Below, in pieces: positions 9,898 to 17,888 of a stretch of 44,895 bases of DNA (positions are counted from its first letter, which is position 1; each line of letters begins with the position of its first letter). The position numbers were made by a program, and so were the translations under genes. The stretch lies in assembly GCF_024159025.1 (NCBI RefSeq), contig NZ_JAMYXC010000217.1, positions 1-44,895 on the forward strand, given 5' to 3'. This stretch comes from Limimaricola litoreus (GTDB taxonomy: Bacteria > Pseudomonadota > Alphaproteobacteria > Rhodobacterales > Rhodobacteraceae). The notes under the pieces are model-generated. The model ran no database searches and was not told where the DNA came from. It was given only the letters and a program-made list of their open reading frames with translations.

Positions 9898-10669
9898 CGG
9901 GGGTGACCTTGTGCATGTTGCCCGACAGGAAAACCTCGTCGGCGGCGTGCACGTCCTCGAAGGACATGGTCACCTCGTGCACCGTCACCCCCTCGGCGCG
10001 CAGGTTGGCGATGTGCCGCGCGCGGGTGATGCCTGCGAGAAAGGTGCCGTTGGGGACGGGGGTGAAGACCTCGCCATCCTTCACGATGAAGACGTTGGAG
10101 CTGGCGCTTTCGGCGACATTGCCCAGCGCGTCGGCCACCAGCGCGTTGCCGAAGCCCTTGGCGCGGGCCTCGGCGATCATGCGCGCGTTGTTGGGGTAGA
10201 GACAGCCCGCCTTGGCGTTGACCACCGCATCCTCCATCACGGGACGGCGAAAGCGGGTCGTCGTCAGCGTCGTCGCGGCCTCCGGCGGCGCCATCGGGAT
10301 CGCTTCGAGCGCCACGGCAAAGCCGGTCGGCCCCTGCTCGGGCAGGATGCCCAAGGGACCGCCGTCGAGCGCCCAGTACATCGGCCGGATGTAGATTGCC
10401 GCTTCGCGCGGGCAGGCTTCGAGCCCCTCGCGCACGATGTCGACCATCTCCTGCATCGAGACGGTGGGGGTGATCATCAGCGCCTCGGCCGAGGCGTTGG
10501 CGCGGGCGCAATGCTTGTCGAGATCGGGGGCCAGCCCATGCGCGTAGCGCGCCCCGTCGAAGACGGTCGTGCCGAGCCATGCGCCATGATCCGAGGCGCG
10601 GATCACCGCGATGTCTCCCTCGTGCCAGCGCCCGTCGTGATAGGTCCGGATATCGGTGCCCGTCGCCAT
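9806..10669 (-). CDS. Branched-chain amino acid aminotransferase-like protein (class IV)
   Basis: Fold-type IV PLP-dependent aminotransferase, 287 residues, of the kind usually annotated as branched-chain aminotransferase (IlvE) in Rhodobacteraceae. Landmarks are GTTVFDGARYAHG near residue 33, YIRPMYWALDGGPLG near 93, AVVNAKAGCLYPNN with the likely PLP lysine near 151, NVAESASSNVFIVKDG near 185, and FLAGITRARHIANL near 210. The start MATGTDIRTYHDGRWHEG at 10669 was chosen because the longer open frame upstream is low-complexity shadow. A D-amino-acid or aminodeoxychorismate-type activity cannot be excluded from sequence. The downstream hypothetical gene begins one base after its stop. Confidence 0.85.
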   Translation of the reverse strand: MATGTDIRTYHDGRWHEGDIAVIRASDHGAWLGTTVFDGARYAHGLAPDLDKHCARANASAEALMITPTVSMQEMVDIVREGLEACPREAAIYIRPMYWALDGGPLGILPEQGPTGFAVALEAIPMAPPEAATTLTTTRFRRPVMEDAVVNAKAGCLYPNNARMIAEARAKGFGNALVADALGNVAESASSNVFIVKDGEVFTPVPNGTFLAGITRARHIANLRAEGVTVHEVTMSFEDVHAADEVFLSGNMHKVTPVTAFDETRYEIGPMTKRLREMYWDWAATAG

Positions 10670-10960
10670 GCCTGTCCTCCGCTTTGGCCTGCAGGCTAGG
10701 CCAGCGCCACGGGGCGGTCGAGAGGCGGCGGCGGGTTGCCGGTCATGGGAGATCTCGGCGTTGCTGTCGCGCCTCGGATGAGCCCTGCCACGGGGGCCGG
10801 GGAGGGGGCGGCGCATTGCAAGGGGCCCGCGGGTGACGCGGGACGCTTCGCACGGCATCGGTGCAACAGCGCGAACCCCCGCTGCCCCGGCTCGCGCCGT
10901 CGTGAGTTGAACCTCGCGTCCCGGACGGGAAAGGAGAGGCAAAACAGGCAAGGAGTTTGC

Positions 10961-11512
10961 ATGACCCAGTCCCGACGCGCTTTCATCGCCACGGCCTCCG
11001 CCGGTCTCGTGACGCTCGCGGCCCCCGCCATCGCCGCCACCGGCGCGGTGCAGCGCAACGTCTCGGCGCTGCAGAAGATCGACTGGCGCGATCATTTCGA
11101 CGCGCTGGGCGTGGGCGTCATCGTCGCCGATACCGGCGCGCGGGCGGTGCACTACTGGGGCGGCGACAACGAGACCTACCGGCTCTACCCCTCCTCGGTG
11201 CCGGTCAGCCCCGAGCTGACCAAGCTCGGCTACACCGAGGTGATCCGCAAGGTCGAAGGTCCGACATGGACGCCCACGCCGTCGATGCGCGAGCGCGACC
11301 CTTCGCTGCCGGTTGTCGTGCCCGCCGGGCCCGAGAACCCGCTCGGCACCCATGCGCTCTACCTGAGCTGGCAGTATTACCGCATCCACGGCACCCATGA
11401 CACGCGCAAGATCGGGCGGCCCTCCTCGGATGGCTGCATCGGGCTCTACAACGAGCATATCGCCAAGCTCTTCGCGCTGGTCGAGGTCGGCACGCAGGTG
11501 CGGCTGATCTGA
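10961..11512 (+). CDS. L,D-transpeptidase (YkuD domain), Tat-exported
   Basis: Periplasmic enzyme predicted to form or edit L,D cross-links in peptidoglycan or to attach proteins to it; 183 residues. The N-terminus SRRAFIATASAGLVTLAAP is a twin-arginine signal (SRRAF). The YkuD active site lies near the C-terminus: YRIHGT (catalytic histidine), then SSDGCIGLYNEH with the nucleophilic cysteine. The classical motif is SxGC(I/L)R; here glycine replaces the arginine, a variant I recall from related alphaproteobacterial proteins. ATG 10961 has AAGGAG 7-8 bases upstream. The gene is followed by a hairpin terminator and diverges from ilvE. Confidence 0.9.
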   Translation: MTQSRRAFIATASAGLVTLAAPAIAATGAVQRNVSALQKIDWRDHFDALGVGVIVADTGARAVHYWGGDNETYRLYPSSVPVSPELTKLGYTEVIRKVEGPTWTPTPSMRERDPSLPVVVPAGPENPLGTHALYLSWQYYRIHGTHDTRKIGRPSSDGCIGLYNEHIAKLFALVEVGTQVRLI

Positions 11513-11520
11513 ACCGGCGC

Positions 11521-11549
11521 TGAAAGGGGAGCGCACCGTTCCCCTTTCA
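11521..11549 (+). terminator. Hairpin after the L,D-transpeptidase gene
   Basis: Perfect 10-bp inverted repeat TGAAAGGGGA (11521-11530) and TCCCCTTTCA (11540-11549), 9-base loop, 8 bases past the stop codon. Its 3' arm runs directly into repeat copy B, whose CTTTC supplies the pyrimidine-rich tail. Confidence 0.7.
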
Positions 11550-11566
11550 TCTTTCTGCAAATACGC
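11546..11566 (+). repeat. Dispersed 21-bp repeat, copy B
   Basis: TTCATCTTTC-TGC-AAATACGC. It overlaps the 3' arm of the transpeptidase terminator hairpin by four bases and forms an inverted pair with copy C 60 bp away. Confidence 0.85.
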
Positions 11567-11626
11567 ATGCCGAGGGTGATGGCGCGCGAAAGGCCGCGGT
11601 TGCGTCCCGCCGCCGAAGCCGAGCTT

Positions 11627-11647
11627 GCGTATTTGTGGAAAGATGAA
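11627..11647 (-). repeat. Dispersed 21-bp repeat, copy C
   Basis: On the minus strand TTCATCTTTC-CAC-AAATACGC. It lies two bases beyond the trpS terminator stem, in the same relation to that gene as copy B has to the transpeptidase gene. Confidence 0.85.
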
Positions 11648-11649
11648 CC

Positions 11650-11673
11650 GGAAGGGCCGCGCAAGGCCCCTCC
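11650..11673 (-). terminator. Hairpin after trpS
   Basis: Nine-base-pair stem with one G-U pair (GGAAGGGCC at 11650-11658 with GGCCCCTCC at 11665-11673), loop of six, just past the trpS stop. On the minus strand it is followed by GGTTCATCTTTCC, that is by repeat copy C. Confidence 0.65.
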
Positions 11674-11681
11674 GCCGGGCC

Positions 11682-12698
11682 TCAGCGGATGAGGCCCATG
11701 ATCTCGGAGGTCTTCGCCACGACCGGATCGGCGATGGCGCGGGCACGCTCGGCGCCGCGGGCCATGATCCGGTCGATCTCGGCAGGGTCGTCCATCAGCC
11801 GCGCCATCTCCGACGAGATCGGCGCCAGCTTTTCCACCGCGAGATCGGCGAGCGCGGGCTTGAACTGGCCCCAGCCCGCGCCGCCATGCTCGGCGATCAC
11901 CTGTTCCGCGCTCATCCCCGACAGGCCCGCGTAGATGTCCACGAGGTTCTTCGCCTCGGGGCGGTCCTTCAGCTCGTCGAGGCTCTCGGGCAGCGGCGCG
12001 GGGTCGGTGCGGGCCTTCTTGAACTTCTTGGCGATGGCGTCGGCATCGTCGGTCATGTTGATCCGCTCCATGTCCGATTCGCCGGACTTGGACATCTTCT
12101 TGGTGCCGTCGCGCAGGTTCATCACCCGCATCGCGGGCCCCTCGATCACCGGGGTGGTGAGCGGGAAGAACTCGGTGCCGTAGTCGTGGTTGAACTTGGC
12201 CGCGATGTCGCGAGTGAGCTCCACGTGCTGCTTCTGGTCCTCGCCCACGGGCACGTGGGTGGCGTGGTAGGCGAGGATGTCGGCGGCCATCAAGGAGGGG
12301 TAGGCGTAGAGGCCGAGCGACTGCTTCTCGGCGTTCTTGCCGGCCTTTTCCTTGAACTGGGTCATCCGGTTCATCCAGCCCATGCGCGCCACGCAGTTGA
12401 ACAGCCAGCCCAGCTCGGCATGGGCCGAGACGCGGGACTGGTTGAACAGGATCGACTTTTCCGGGTCGATCCCGGAGGCGAGATAGCCCGCCGCCACCTC
12501 GCGCGTGGCGCGGCGCAGCTCCTCGGGATCCTGCCAGACGGTGATGGCGTGCAGGTCGACGACGCAGAAGATCGTCTCGAAATCACCACCCTGCATCTCG
12601 ACGAAGCGCTTGATGGCCCCCAGATAGTTGCCGAGCGTCAGGCCGCCTGAGGGCTTGATGCCGGAAAAGACGCGGGGGGCAAAGCGAGTGTCGGTCAT
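11682..12698 (-). CDS. trpS: Tryptophanyl-tRNA synthetase
   Basis: Class I aminoacyl-tRNA synthetase charging tRNA-Trp; 338 residues, the usual length. The HIGH-type signature is [12 protein letters not shown] near residue 21, after FSGIKPSG. The KMSKS motif is [10 protein letters not shown] near residue 200. Tryptophan-pocket and family segments [13 protein letters not shown] (about residue 130) and [16 protein letters not shown] (about 150) are present. Start ATG 12698. Convergent with the transpeptidase gene and divergent from the rhomboid-like gene. Confidence 0.97.
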   Translation of the reverse strand: MTDTRFAPRVFSGIKPSGGLTLGNYLGAIKRFVEMQGGDFETIFCVVDLHAITVWQDPEELRRATREVAAGYLASGIDPEKSILFNQSRVSAHAELGWLFNCVARMGWMNRMTQFKEKAGKNAEKQSLGLYAYPSLMAADILAYHATHVPVGEDQKQHVELTRDIAAKFNHDYGTEFFPLTTPVIEGPAMRVMNLRDGTKKMSKSGESDMERINMTDDADAIAKKFKKARTDPAPLPESLDELKDRPEAKNLVDIYAGLSGMSAEQVIAEHGGAGWGQFKPALADLAVEKLAPISSEMARLMDDPAEIDRIMARGAERARAIADPVVAKTSEIMGLIR

Positions 12699-12775
12699 GG
12701 CGCGTGTCCTGCTGGAAACCGGGTGGCATTCCGATTAGCCATGCCCCTTGTCGAGGTCAACCGAAGGGGGCGAAG

Positions 12776-13489
12776 ATGCGACCGCAGGGATATTATCCGA
12801 GGCCCGATCCGAACCACGCCCCGATGGAGGGGCCGTTCGGCACGCTGCCGCCGCTGATCGTGGTGCTGGCGCTGGTCATGGCGGGGATCGAGGCGGCGCT
12901 GTCGCTCGGCGCCACCGGGCTCGTCGGCGGGCCGCAGGCGATCGGCTGGCGCATCGGCGCGATCGAGGGCTTCGGCTTCTCGCCCGCCGTGTTCGACCGG
13001 CTGGCCCTGCGCTGGGACTGGGGCCTTGCCTCGCGGCTTTTGAGCTACCCCTTCGTGCACATGAGCCTGACCCATGCGCTCTTTGCCGTGGCGCTGCTTC
13101 TGGCGCTGGGCAAATTCGTGGGCGAGGTGCTGCACCCGCTGGCGCTCGGCCTGCTGTTGCTGGTGACGACGCTGGCGGGGGCGCTGGCCTTCGGGATGTT
13201 CATCTCGACCAACTATCCGCTGATCGGCGCCTACCCGGCGGTCTACGGGCTGATCGGGGCCTTCACCTACCTGACGTGGCTGCAGCTGGGGCGCAACGGC
13301 GCGAACCGGCTCGCCGCCTTTCGACTGATCGGGGTGCTGCTGGGGCTGCAACTGGTGTTCGGCCTGATGTTCGGCGCCGACCCCGCATGGGTGGCCGACG
13401 CCGCCGGTTTCATCGCCGGGATCGCGCTGTCGCCGCTTCTGGCGCCGGGCGGCGCGCGCGGCTTTCTCGCACGGATGCGAACGCGCTAG
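12776..13489 (+). CDS. Rhomboid-fold membrane protein lacking catalytic residues
   Basis: Polytopic membrane protein of 237 residues with about six hydrophobic segments (about residues 22-42, 83-103, 107-128, 135-155, 170-190, 195-215). The segment YPFVHMSLTHALFAVALLLA matches the rhomboid motif around the TM2 histidine. At the active site, IGAYPAVYGLIGAF stands where proteases have GASG, so the nucleophilic serine is missing; AWVADAAGFIAG stands where the TM6 catalytic histidine (AHxGG) should be. It is therefore a pseudo-rhomboid, presumably binding rather than cutting membrane proteins. ATG 12776 follows GAAGGGGGCG. Its TAG stop and that of murJ share the palindrome CTAG. Confidence 0.82.
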   Translation: MRPQGYYPRPDPNHAPMEGPFGTLPPLIVVLALVMAGIEAALSLGATGLVGGPQAIGWRIGAIEGFGFSPAVFDRLALRWDWGLASRLLSYPFVHMSLTHALFAVALLLALGKFVGEVLHPLALGLLLLVTTLAGALAFGMFISTNYPLIGAYPAVYGLIGAFTYLTWLQLGRNGANRLAAFRLIGVLLGLQLVFGLMFGADPAWVADAAGFIAGIALSPLLAPGGARGFLARMRTR

Positions 13490-15072
13490 CGCCGCACCGC
13501 GCGGCGGAACTCGGCCAGCCGGAAGGCGCCCAGAAGCTGGCCGAAGCCGAAATAGGCCGCCATGCCGAGCGCCACGAGCAGAGCCAGCGCCATGTAGCGT
13601 ATCATGGGCGTGGCGAGGAACGGGCCGAGCAGCGCCGCGCAGCCCAGAAGCACCACCCCCATCAGCGCCGAGGCGCCGCAGATCCGCCACAGCCGGCGGC
13701 GGAAGCGGTCATCCCATTCGGCCGCCGACCCCATGGTGCGTGAGCCGCGCCACAACAGCCAGACCATGGCCCAGCCCGCCAGCGTCGTGCCCAGCGCCGC
13801 GGCGATGAAGCCGATCACAGGGGCGAGGCCGACCGCCACCACCGCGTTGACCAGCATCGCCACGAGCGCGTAGCGAAACGGGCTCTTGGTGTCCTCGCGC
13901 GCGAAGAACAGCGGCTGCAGCGCCTTTTGCAGAACGAAGGCGGGCAGGCCGAGGCCGTAGACCGCCACGGTGAGCGCGGTGGCCATGGTGTCGTCGGTGG
14001 TGAAGGCACCGCGCTCGAACAGCACCGACACGAGCGGCACCGGGATCACCACGAGCGCCACGGCGGCAGGGATGGTAAGCGCGAGGCTCATCTCGGCGGC
14101 GCGGTTGAAGGCATCGCGCCCGCCCGCCTCGTCGCCCGCGCGCAGGCGGCGCGACAGATCCGGCAAAAGCACCACGCCCACCGCGATGCCGACCACGCCA
14201 AGCGGCAGCTGGTAGAGCCGGTCGGCATAGTTGAGCCAGGCCACGGCCCCGTCGAAGAAGCTCGCCACTTGGCGACCCACCAGGAGGTTGATCTGCACCA
14301 CGCCGCCCGCCAGCGCGGCGGGGGCGGCGATGGCGGCGAGCTTCTTCAGCTCGGGCGTCATGCGCGGCCGGGCAAGCCGCAGGTGAAAGCCCGCGTGCTT
14401 GGCGGCGATCCAGACGAGGGCGAGCTGCGCGAGACCCGCGAGCGGCACCGCCGCGGCCAGCGTATCGCCGACGCGCAGCCCCAGCGCCCGGTCGAGCCCC
14501 AGCCCGAGGCTTTCAGAGAGATCGCGCCCCAGCGCCGCGCCGACCAGAACGGCGGCGATGAAGATGACGTTGAGCAGCACCGGTGCCGCGGCGGCGGCCA
14601 TGAAGCGGCCCGTGGCGTTGAGCACGCCCGAGACCAGCGCGGCCAGCGAGATGAACAGGATGTAGGGAAAGGCCAGACGCCCGTATTCGACCGCGAGATC
14701 GAAGCGCTCGTCCTCGACAAAGCCCGAGGCCATGGCGAAGACGAGGCCGGGCATGGCGAGGATGCCGATCACGGTGAAGAGGGTGAGCAGGAAAGCCATG
14801 CCCGCGAAGGCCTCCTGCGCGAAGCGCTCCGCGTCCTCGCCCGCCTCGACCTTTTTCGAGAACATCGGCACGAAGGCCATGTTGAACGCGCCCTCGGCAA
14901 AGAAGCGGCGAAACATGTTGGGCAGGGAGAAGGCCACGAGAAAGGCCTCGGCCACCGGGCCCGCGCCGAGATAGCCCGCGATCATGATGTCGCGCGCGAA
15001 TCCGAAGACGCGGGAGAGCAGGGTCCAGATGCCGACGGTGAGAAAGCCCTGCACGAGGCGGATGGGCTTCAA
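13486..15072 (-). CDS. murJ: Lipid II flippase MurJ (MviN)
   Basis: Moves lipid II across the inner membrane for peptidoglycan synthesis; 528 residues with the 13-14 hydrophobic segments of the MOP superfamily. Typical features are the N-terminal GIWTLLSRVFGFARDIMIAG, LPNMFRRFFAEGAFNMAFVP near residue 50, the arginine-rich loop of the central cavity, and QKALQPLFFAREDTKSPF near residue 385. The start is TTG at 15072: the glnD stop overlaps it (TTGA), no ATG lies near, and MKPIRLVQGF matches family N-termini. Translation is probably coupled to glnD. Convergent with the rhomboid-like gene, overlapping it by 3 bases. Confidence 0.95.
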   Translation of the reverse strand: MKPIRLVQGFLTVGIWTLLSRVFGFARDIMIAGYLGAGPVAEAFLVAFSLPNMFRRFFAEGAFNMAFVPMFSKKVEAGEDAERFAQEAFAGMAFLLTLFTVIGILAMPGLVFAMASGFVEDERFDLAVEYGRLAFPYILFISLAALVSGVLNATGRFMAAAAAPVLLNVIFIAAVLVGAALGRDLSESLGLGLDRALGLRVGDTLAAAVPLAGLAQLALVWIAAKHAGFHLRLARPRMTPELKKLAAIAAPAALAGGVVQINLLVGRQVASFFDGAVAWLNYADRLYQLPLGVVGIAVGVVLLPDLSRRLRAGDEAGGRDAFNRAAEMSLALTIPAAVALVVIPVPLVSVLFERGAFTTDDTMATALTVAVYGLGLPAFVLQKALQPLFFAREDTKSPFRYALVAMLVNAVVAVGLAPVIGFIAAALGTTLAGWAMVWLLWRGSRTMGSAAEWDDRFRRRLWRICGASALMGVVLLGCAALLGPFLATPMIRYMALALLVALGMAAYFGFGQLLGAFRLAEFRRAVRR

Positions 15073-17888
15073 GACACGGCCCTCCGCGCGCCCGCTTCGA
15101 TGGCCTCGCGCAGGCGTCGCTCCAGCGCGCGCTGCTTGGTCTCAGAATGGTATTTCAATCCGAACATGTCCTTGACGTAGAAGGTATCGACCGCCTGCTC
15201 CCCATAGGTCGCGATGACGGCGGAGGAAATATAGACATTCGCCGCGGCCAGCGTGCGGGTCAGGTCGAACAGCAGGCCGGGGCGGTCGCGGGTGTCGACC
15301 TCGATGATGGTGAAGATCTCCGAGCCTTCGTTGTCGAAGGCGATCGAGGTCGGCACGCGAAAGGCGCGCTCGCGCTTGCGGATCTTGTCGCGGTCCTTGA
15401 TCGCGTCGCGCGTCACCACCTCGCCGCGCAGCGTCTTGCCGATCATCTGCTCGAGCCGGGGCAGGCGGGTTTCCTCATAAGGGTGCCCCTCGGCGTCCTG
15501 GATCCAGAAGACGGCGGTGCAGAGCCCGTCCTTGGCGGTATAGGTGCGCGCATCGACGATATTGGCCCCCACCAGCGCCAGCGCACCGGTGAGCCGCGAG
15601 AACAGCCCCGGATGATCGGTGGTGGCAAAGCTCGCCCGCGTGGCGTCGCGGTCGGCGTCGAGCATGAGGTCGATGCGGATCTCGTCCGCGCCGAGGCCGC
15701 GCAGGAGATGCGCGAAGGTGACGTGGCTGTCGAGCGGCAGGCCCTGCCAGTAGGGGCCGTAATGCCGGTTGATCTCGGCCCGGCGCTCCGGCTGCGGCCA
15801 GTCCTGCAGCGCCGCGCGCAAAGCCTTCTTGGCTTCGGCCTCGCGCGCGCCGCGGCTGAGATCCTCGAGCCCGGTGGCAAGCGCCTCCTCGGTGGCAGTG
15901 TAGAGGCTGCGCAGCAGCATGGCCTTCCAGTTGTTCCAGGTGCCGGGGCCGACGCCGCGGATGTCGCAGACGGTGAGCACGCACAGAAGGTCGAGCCGCT
16001 CCTTGGTCTTCACCGCGCGGGCAAAGTCGCGCACGGTGCGCGGCTCGGAGATGTCGCGCTTTTGCGCCATGTCCGACATCAGCAGGTGATGGCGCACCAG
16101 CCATTCGACCGTCTCGCTGTCCTTGCGGTTGAGACCGAGCCGGGGGCAGACCCGGCGCGCGATCTGCGCGCCCAGCACCGAGTGGTCCTCGTCGCGCCCC
16201 TTGCCGATGTCGTGCAGCAGCAGCGCGACGTAGAGCACCCGGCGGTTCACCCCGGCCTTGAGGATCGAGGAGGCCACGGGCAGCTCCTCGACCAGCTCCT
16301 CGCGCTCGATCTGCGCCAGGGTGGAGATGCACTGGATGGTATGCTCGTCGACCGTGTAGTGGTGATACATGTTGAACTGCATCATCGCGACGATCGGCGC
16401 GAACTCGGGCAGGAAGGCCGCAAGAAGACCCAGCTCGTTCATGCGCCTGAGCGCCCGTTCGGGGTTGCCGCGCCGGATCATCAGGTCGAGGAAGATGCGG
16501 TTGGCCTCGCGGTCCTCGCGCAGCTTCGCGTCGATCAGGTGCAGGTTGGCCGAGATCAGCCGCATCGCATCGGGATGCAGCAGGTGGCCGGTGCGCAGGC
16601 TTTCATCGAAGATCCTGAGCAGGTTCACCGGATCGGCGAGGAAGGCCGCCTCGTCCGCCACGTCGAGCCGGTTGTGCACGATGCGATAGGGCGGGCGGGC
16701 GCGCTTGCGCCGTGCCAGAAGCCGCGTCAGCATCGGCTCGGATTTCAGATGCGTGGCTTCCTGAGCGGTCAGGAAGATGCGCGTCAGCTCGCCCACGCGG
16801 GTGGCGTGACGAAAGTAGTCCTGCATGAAATGCTCGACCGCGCGCCGCCCGCCGCCATCGACATAGCCCATGCGCTCGGCCAGCTCGACCTGCAGATCGA
16901 AGGTAAGCTGGTCCATCGCCCGGTTGGTGACGAGGTGCAGGTGACAGCGCACCGCCCAGAGGAAATCCTCGGCGCGCACGAATTCGGCGTATTCCTCCTC
17001 GGTGAAGACGCCGTGCTCCACGAGTTCGGCCGCATCCTGCACGCCGTAGACGTATTTGCCGATCCAGTAGAGCGACTGCAGGTCGCGCAGGCCGCCCTTG
17101 CCCTCCTTGACGTTGGGCTCGACGACGTAGCGCTGACCGCCTTGCTTGATGTGGCGCGCATCGCGCTCGGCCAGCTTGGCGGCGATGAATTCGGGCGCGG
17201 TGGAGCGGAACAGCTCGGCCCAGAGCCGCTCGCGCAGGCTGGCGGCAAGCGCCGTGTCCCCGGCGAGGCGGCGACATTCGATCAGCGAGGTACGGATCGT
17301 GAAATCCTCCTTCGCCAGGCGCAGGCAGTCCTTCACGGTGCGGCTGGCATGGCCGACCTTCAGCTTGAGATCCCACAGCATGTAGAGCATCGATTCGATG
17401 ACGCTCTCGGCCCAGGGGGTGATCTTCCACGGCGTGAGAAACAGCAGATCCACGTCCGAATGCGGCGCCATCTCGCCGCGCCCGTAGCCGCCCACGGCCA
17501 TGAGCGAGAGCCGCTCGCCCTCGGTCGGGTTGTGCAGCGGATGCATCTCGCGGGCCATGTCGAAGCAGGCGGTGACGATCCGGTCGGTCAGCCAGGCATG
17601 GGCCCGCGTGACCGGGCGGGCGGCGAAGGGCCGTGTGGCAAAGGCGCGGGCGATGGCGTCGCGCCCCGTGCGGCGGGCCTGCGACAGGACGGTGACGACG
17701 GCGCGCCGGGTAGCCATCGGGTCGGCCGCTTCCTCGCGCGCCCCGCGCAAGGCCTCGGCCACGGCCTCGCTGTCGAAAATGTCTCGCGCCGGAAGGATCA
17801 GATCCTCCGGCGCGTCGGTGGTGTCGGGCTTTTCGTAAGGCGCGGGCTTACGAGCCGGCGCGGCCGAAGCCTGTGGGAGCAGCGTCAA
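15069..17888 (-). CDS. glnD: [Protein-PII] uridylyltransferase / UMP-removing enzyme GlnD
   Basis: Central nitrogen sensor that uridylylates and deuridylylates PII proteins according to glutamine level. The nucleotidyltransferase domain has GGYGRGEMAPHSDVDLLFL (about residues 130-150). The HD domain has LLLHDIGKGRDEDHS (about residue 540), and two ACT domains close the protein (SRLTGALALVGANIVDART and PGLLFDLTRTLAAANVYISS). No ATG lies upstream of the conserved LILPARDIF. The best start is TTG at 17888, preceded by AGGTGG at 6 bases, giving 939 residues, normal for alphaproteobacteria. This overlaps the 3' end of the upstream lipoprotein gene by 41 bp. The ATG about 65 codons later would truncate the N-terminus. 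Confidence 0.93.
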   Translation of the reverse strand: MTLLPQASAAPARKPAPYEKPDTTDAPEDLILPARDIFDSEAVAEALRGAREEAADPMATRRAVVTVLSQARRTGRDAIARAFATRPFAARPVTRAHAWLTDRIVTACFDMAREMHPLHNPTEGERLSLMAVGGYGRGEMAPHSDVDLLFLTPWKITPWAESVIESMLYMLWDLKLKVGHASRTVKDCLRLAKEDFTIRTSLIECRRLAGDTALAASLRERLWAELFRSTAPEFIAAKLAERDARHIKQGGQRYVVEPNVKEGKGGLRDLQSLYWIGKYVYGVQDAAELVEHGVFTEEEYAEFVRAEDFLWAVRCHLHLVTNRAMDQLTFDLQVELAERMGYVDGGGRRAVEHFMQDYFRHATRVGELTRIFLTAQEATHLKSEPMLTRLLARRKRARPPYRIVHNRLDVADEAAFLADPVNLLRIFDESLRTGHLLHPDAMRLISANLHLIDAKLREDREANRIFLDLMIRRGNPERALRRMNELGLLAAFLPEFAPIVAMMQFNMYHHYTVDEHTIQCISTLAQIEREELVEELPVASSILKAGVNRRVLYVALLLHDIGKGRDEDHSVLGAQIARRVCPRLGLNRKDSETVEWLVRHHLLMSDMAQKRDISEPRTVRDFARAVKTKERLDLLCVLTVCDIRGVGPGTWNNWKAMLLRSLYTATEEALATGLEDLSRGAREAEAKKALRAALQDWPQPERRAEINRHYGPYWQGLPLDSHVTFAHLLRGLGADEIRIDLMLDADRDATRASFATTDHPGLFSRLTGALALVGANIVDARTYTAKDGLCTAVFWIQDAEGHPYEETRLPRLEQMIGKTLRGEVVTRDAIKDRDKIRKRERAFRVPTSIAFDNEGSEIFTIIEVDTRDRPGLLFDLTRTLAAANVYISSAVIATYGEQAVDTFYVKDMFGLKYHSETKQRALERRLREAIEAGARRAVS

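Noticed and set aside
10670-10960. Search for a riboswitch, small RNA or promoter in the largest intergenic gap
   Set aside because: No stable hairpin with T-run, no recognisable -35/-10 pair and no tRNA-like fold could be supported by eye; only the AAGGAG before the transpeptidase start is clear.
12748-13743. 331-codon plus-strand frame overlapping the rhomboid gene and murJ
   Set aside because: The translation is Arg/Gly/Ala-rich shadow; the rhomboid and murJ frames have clear membrane segments and family motifs.
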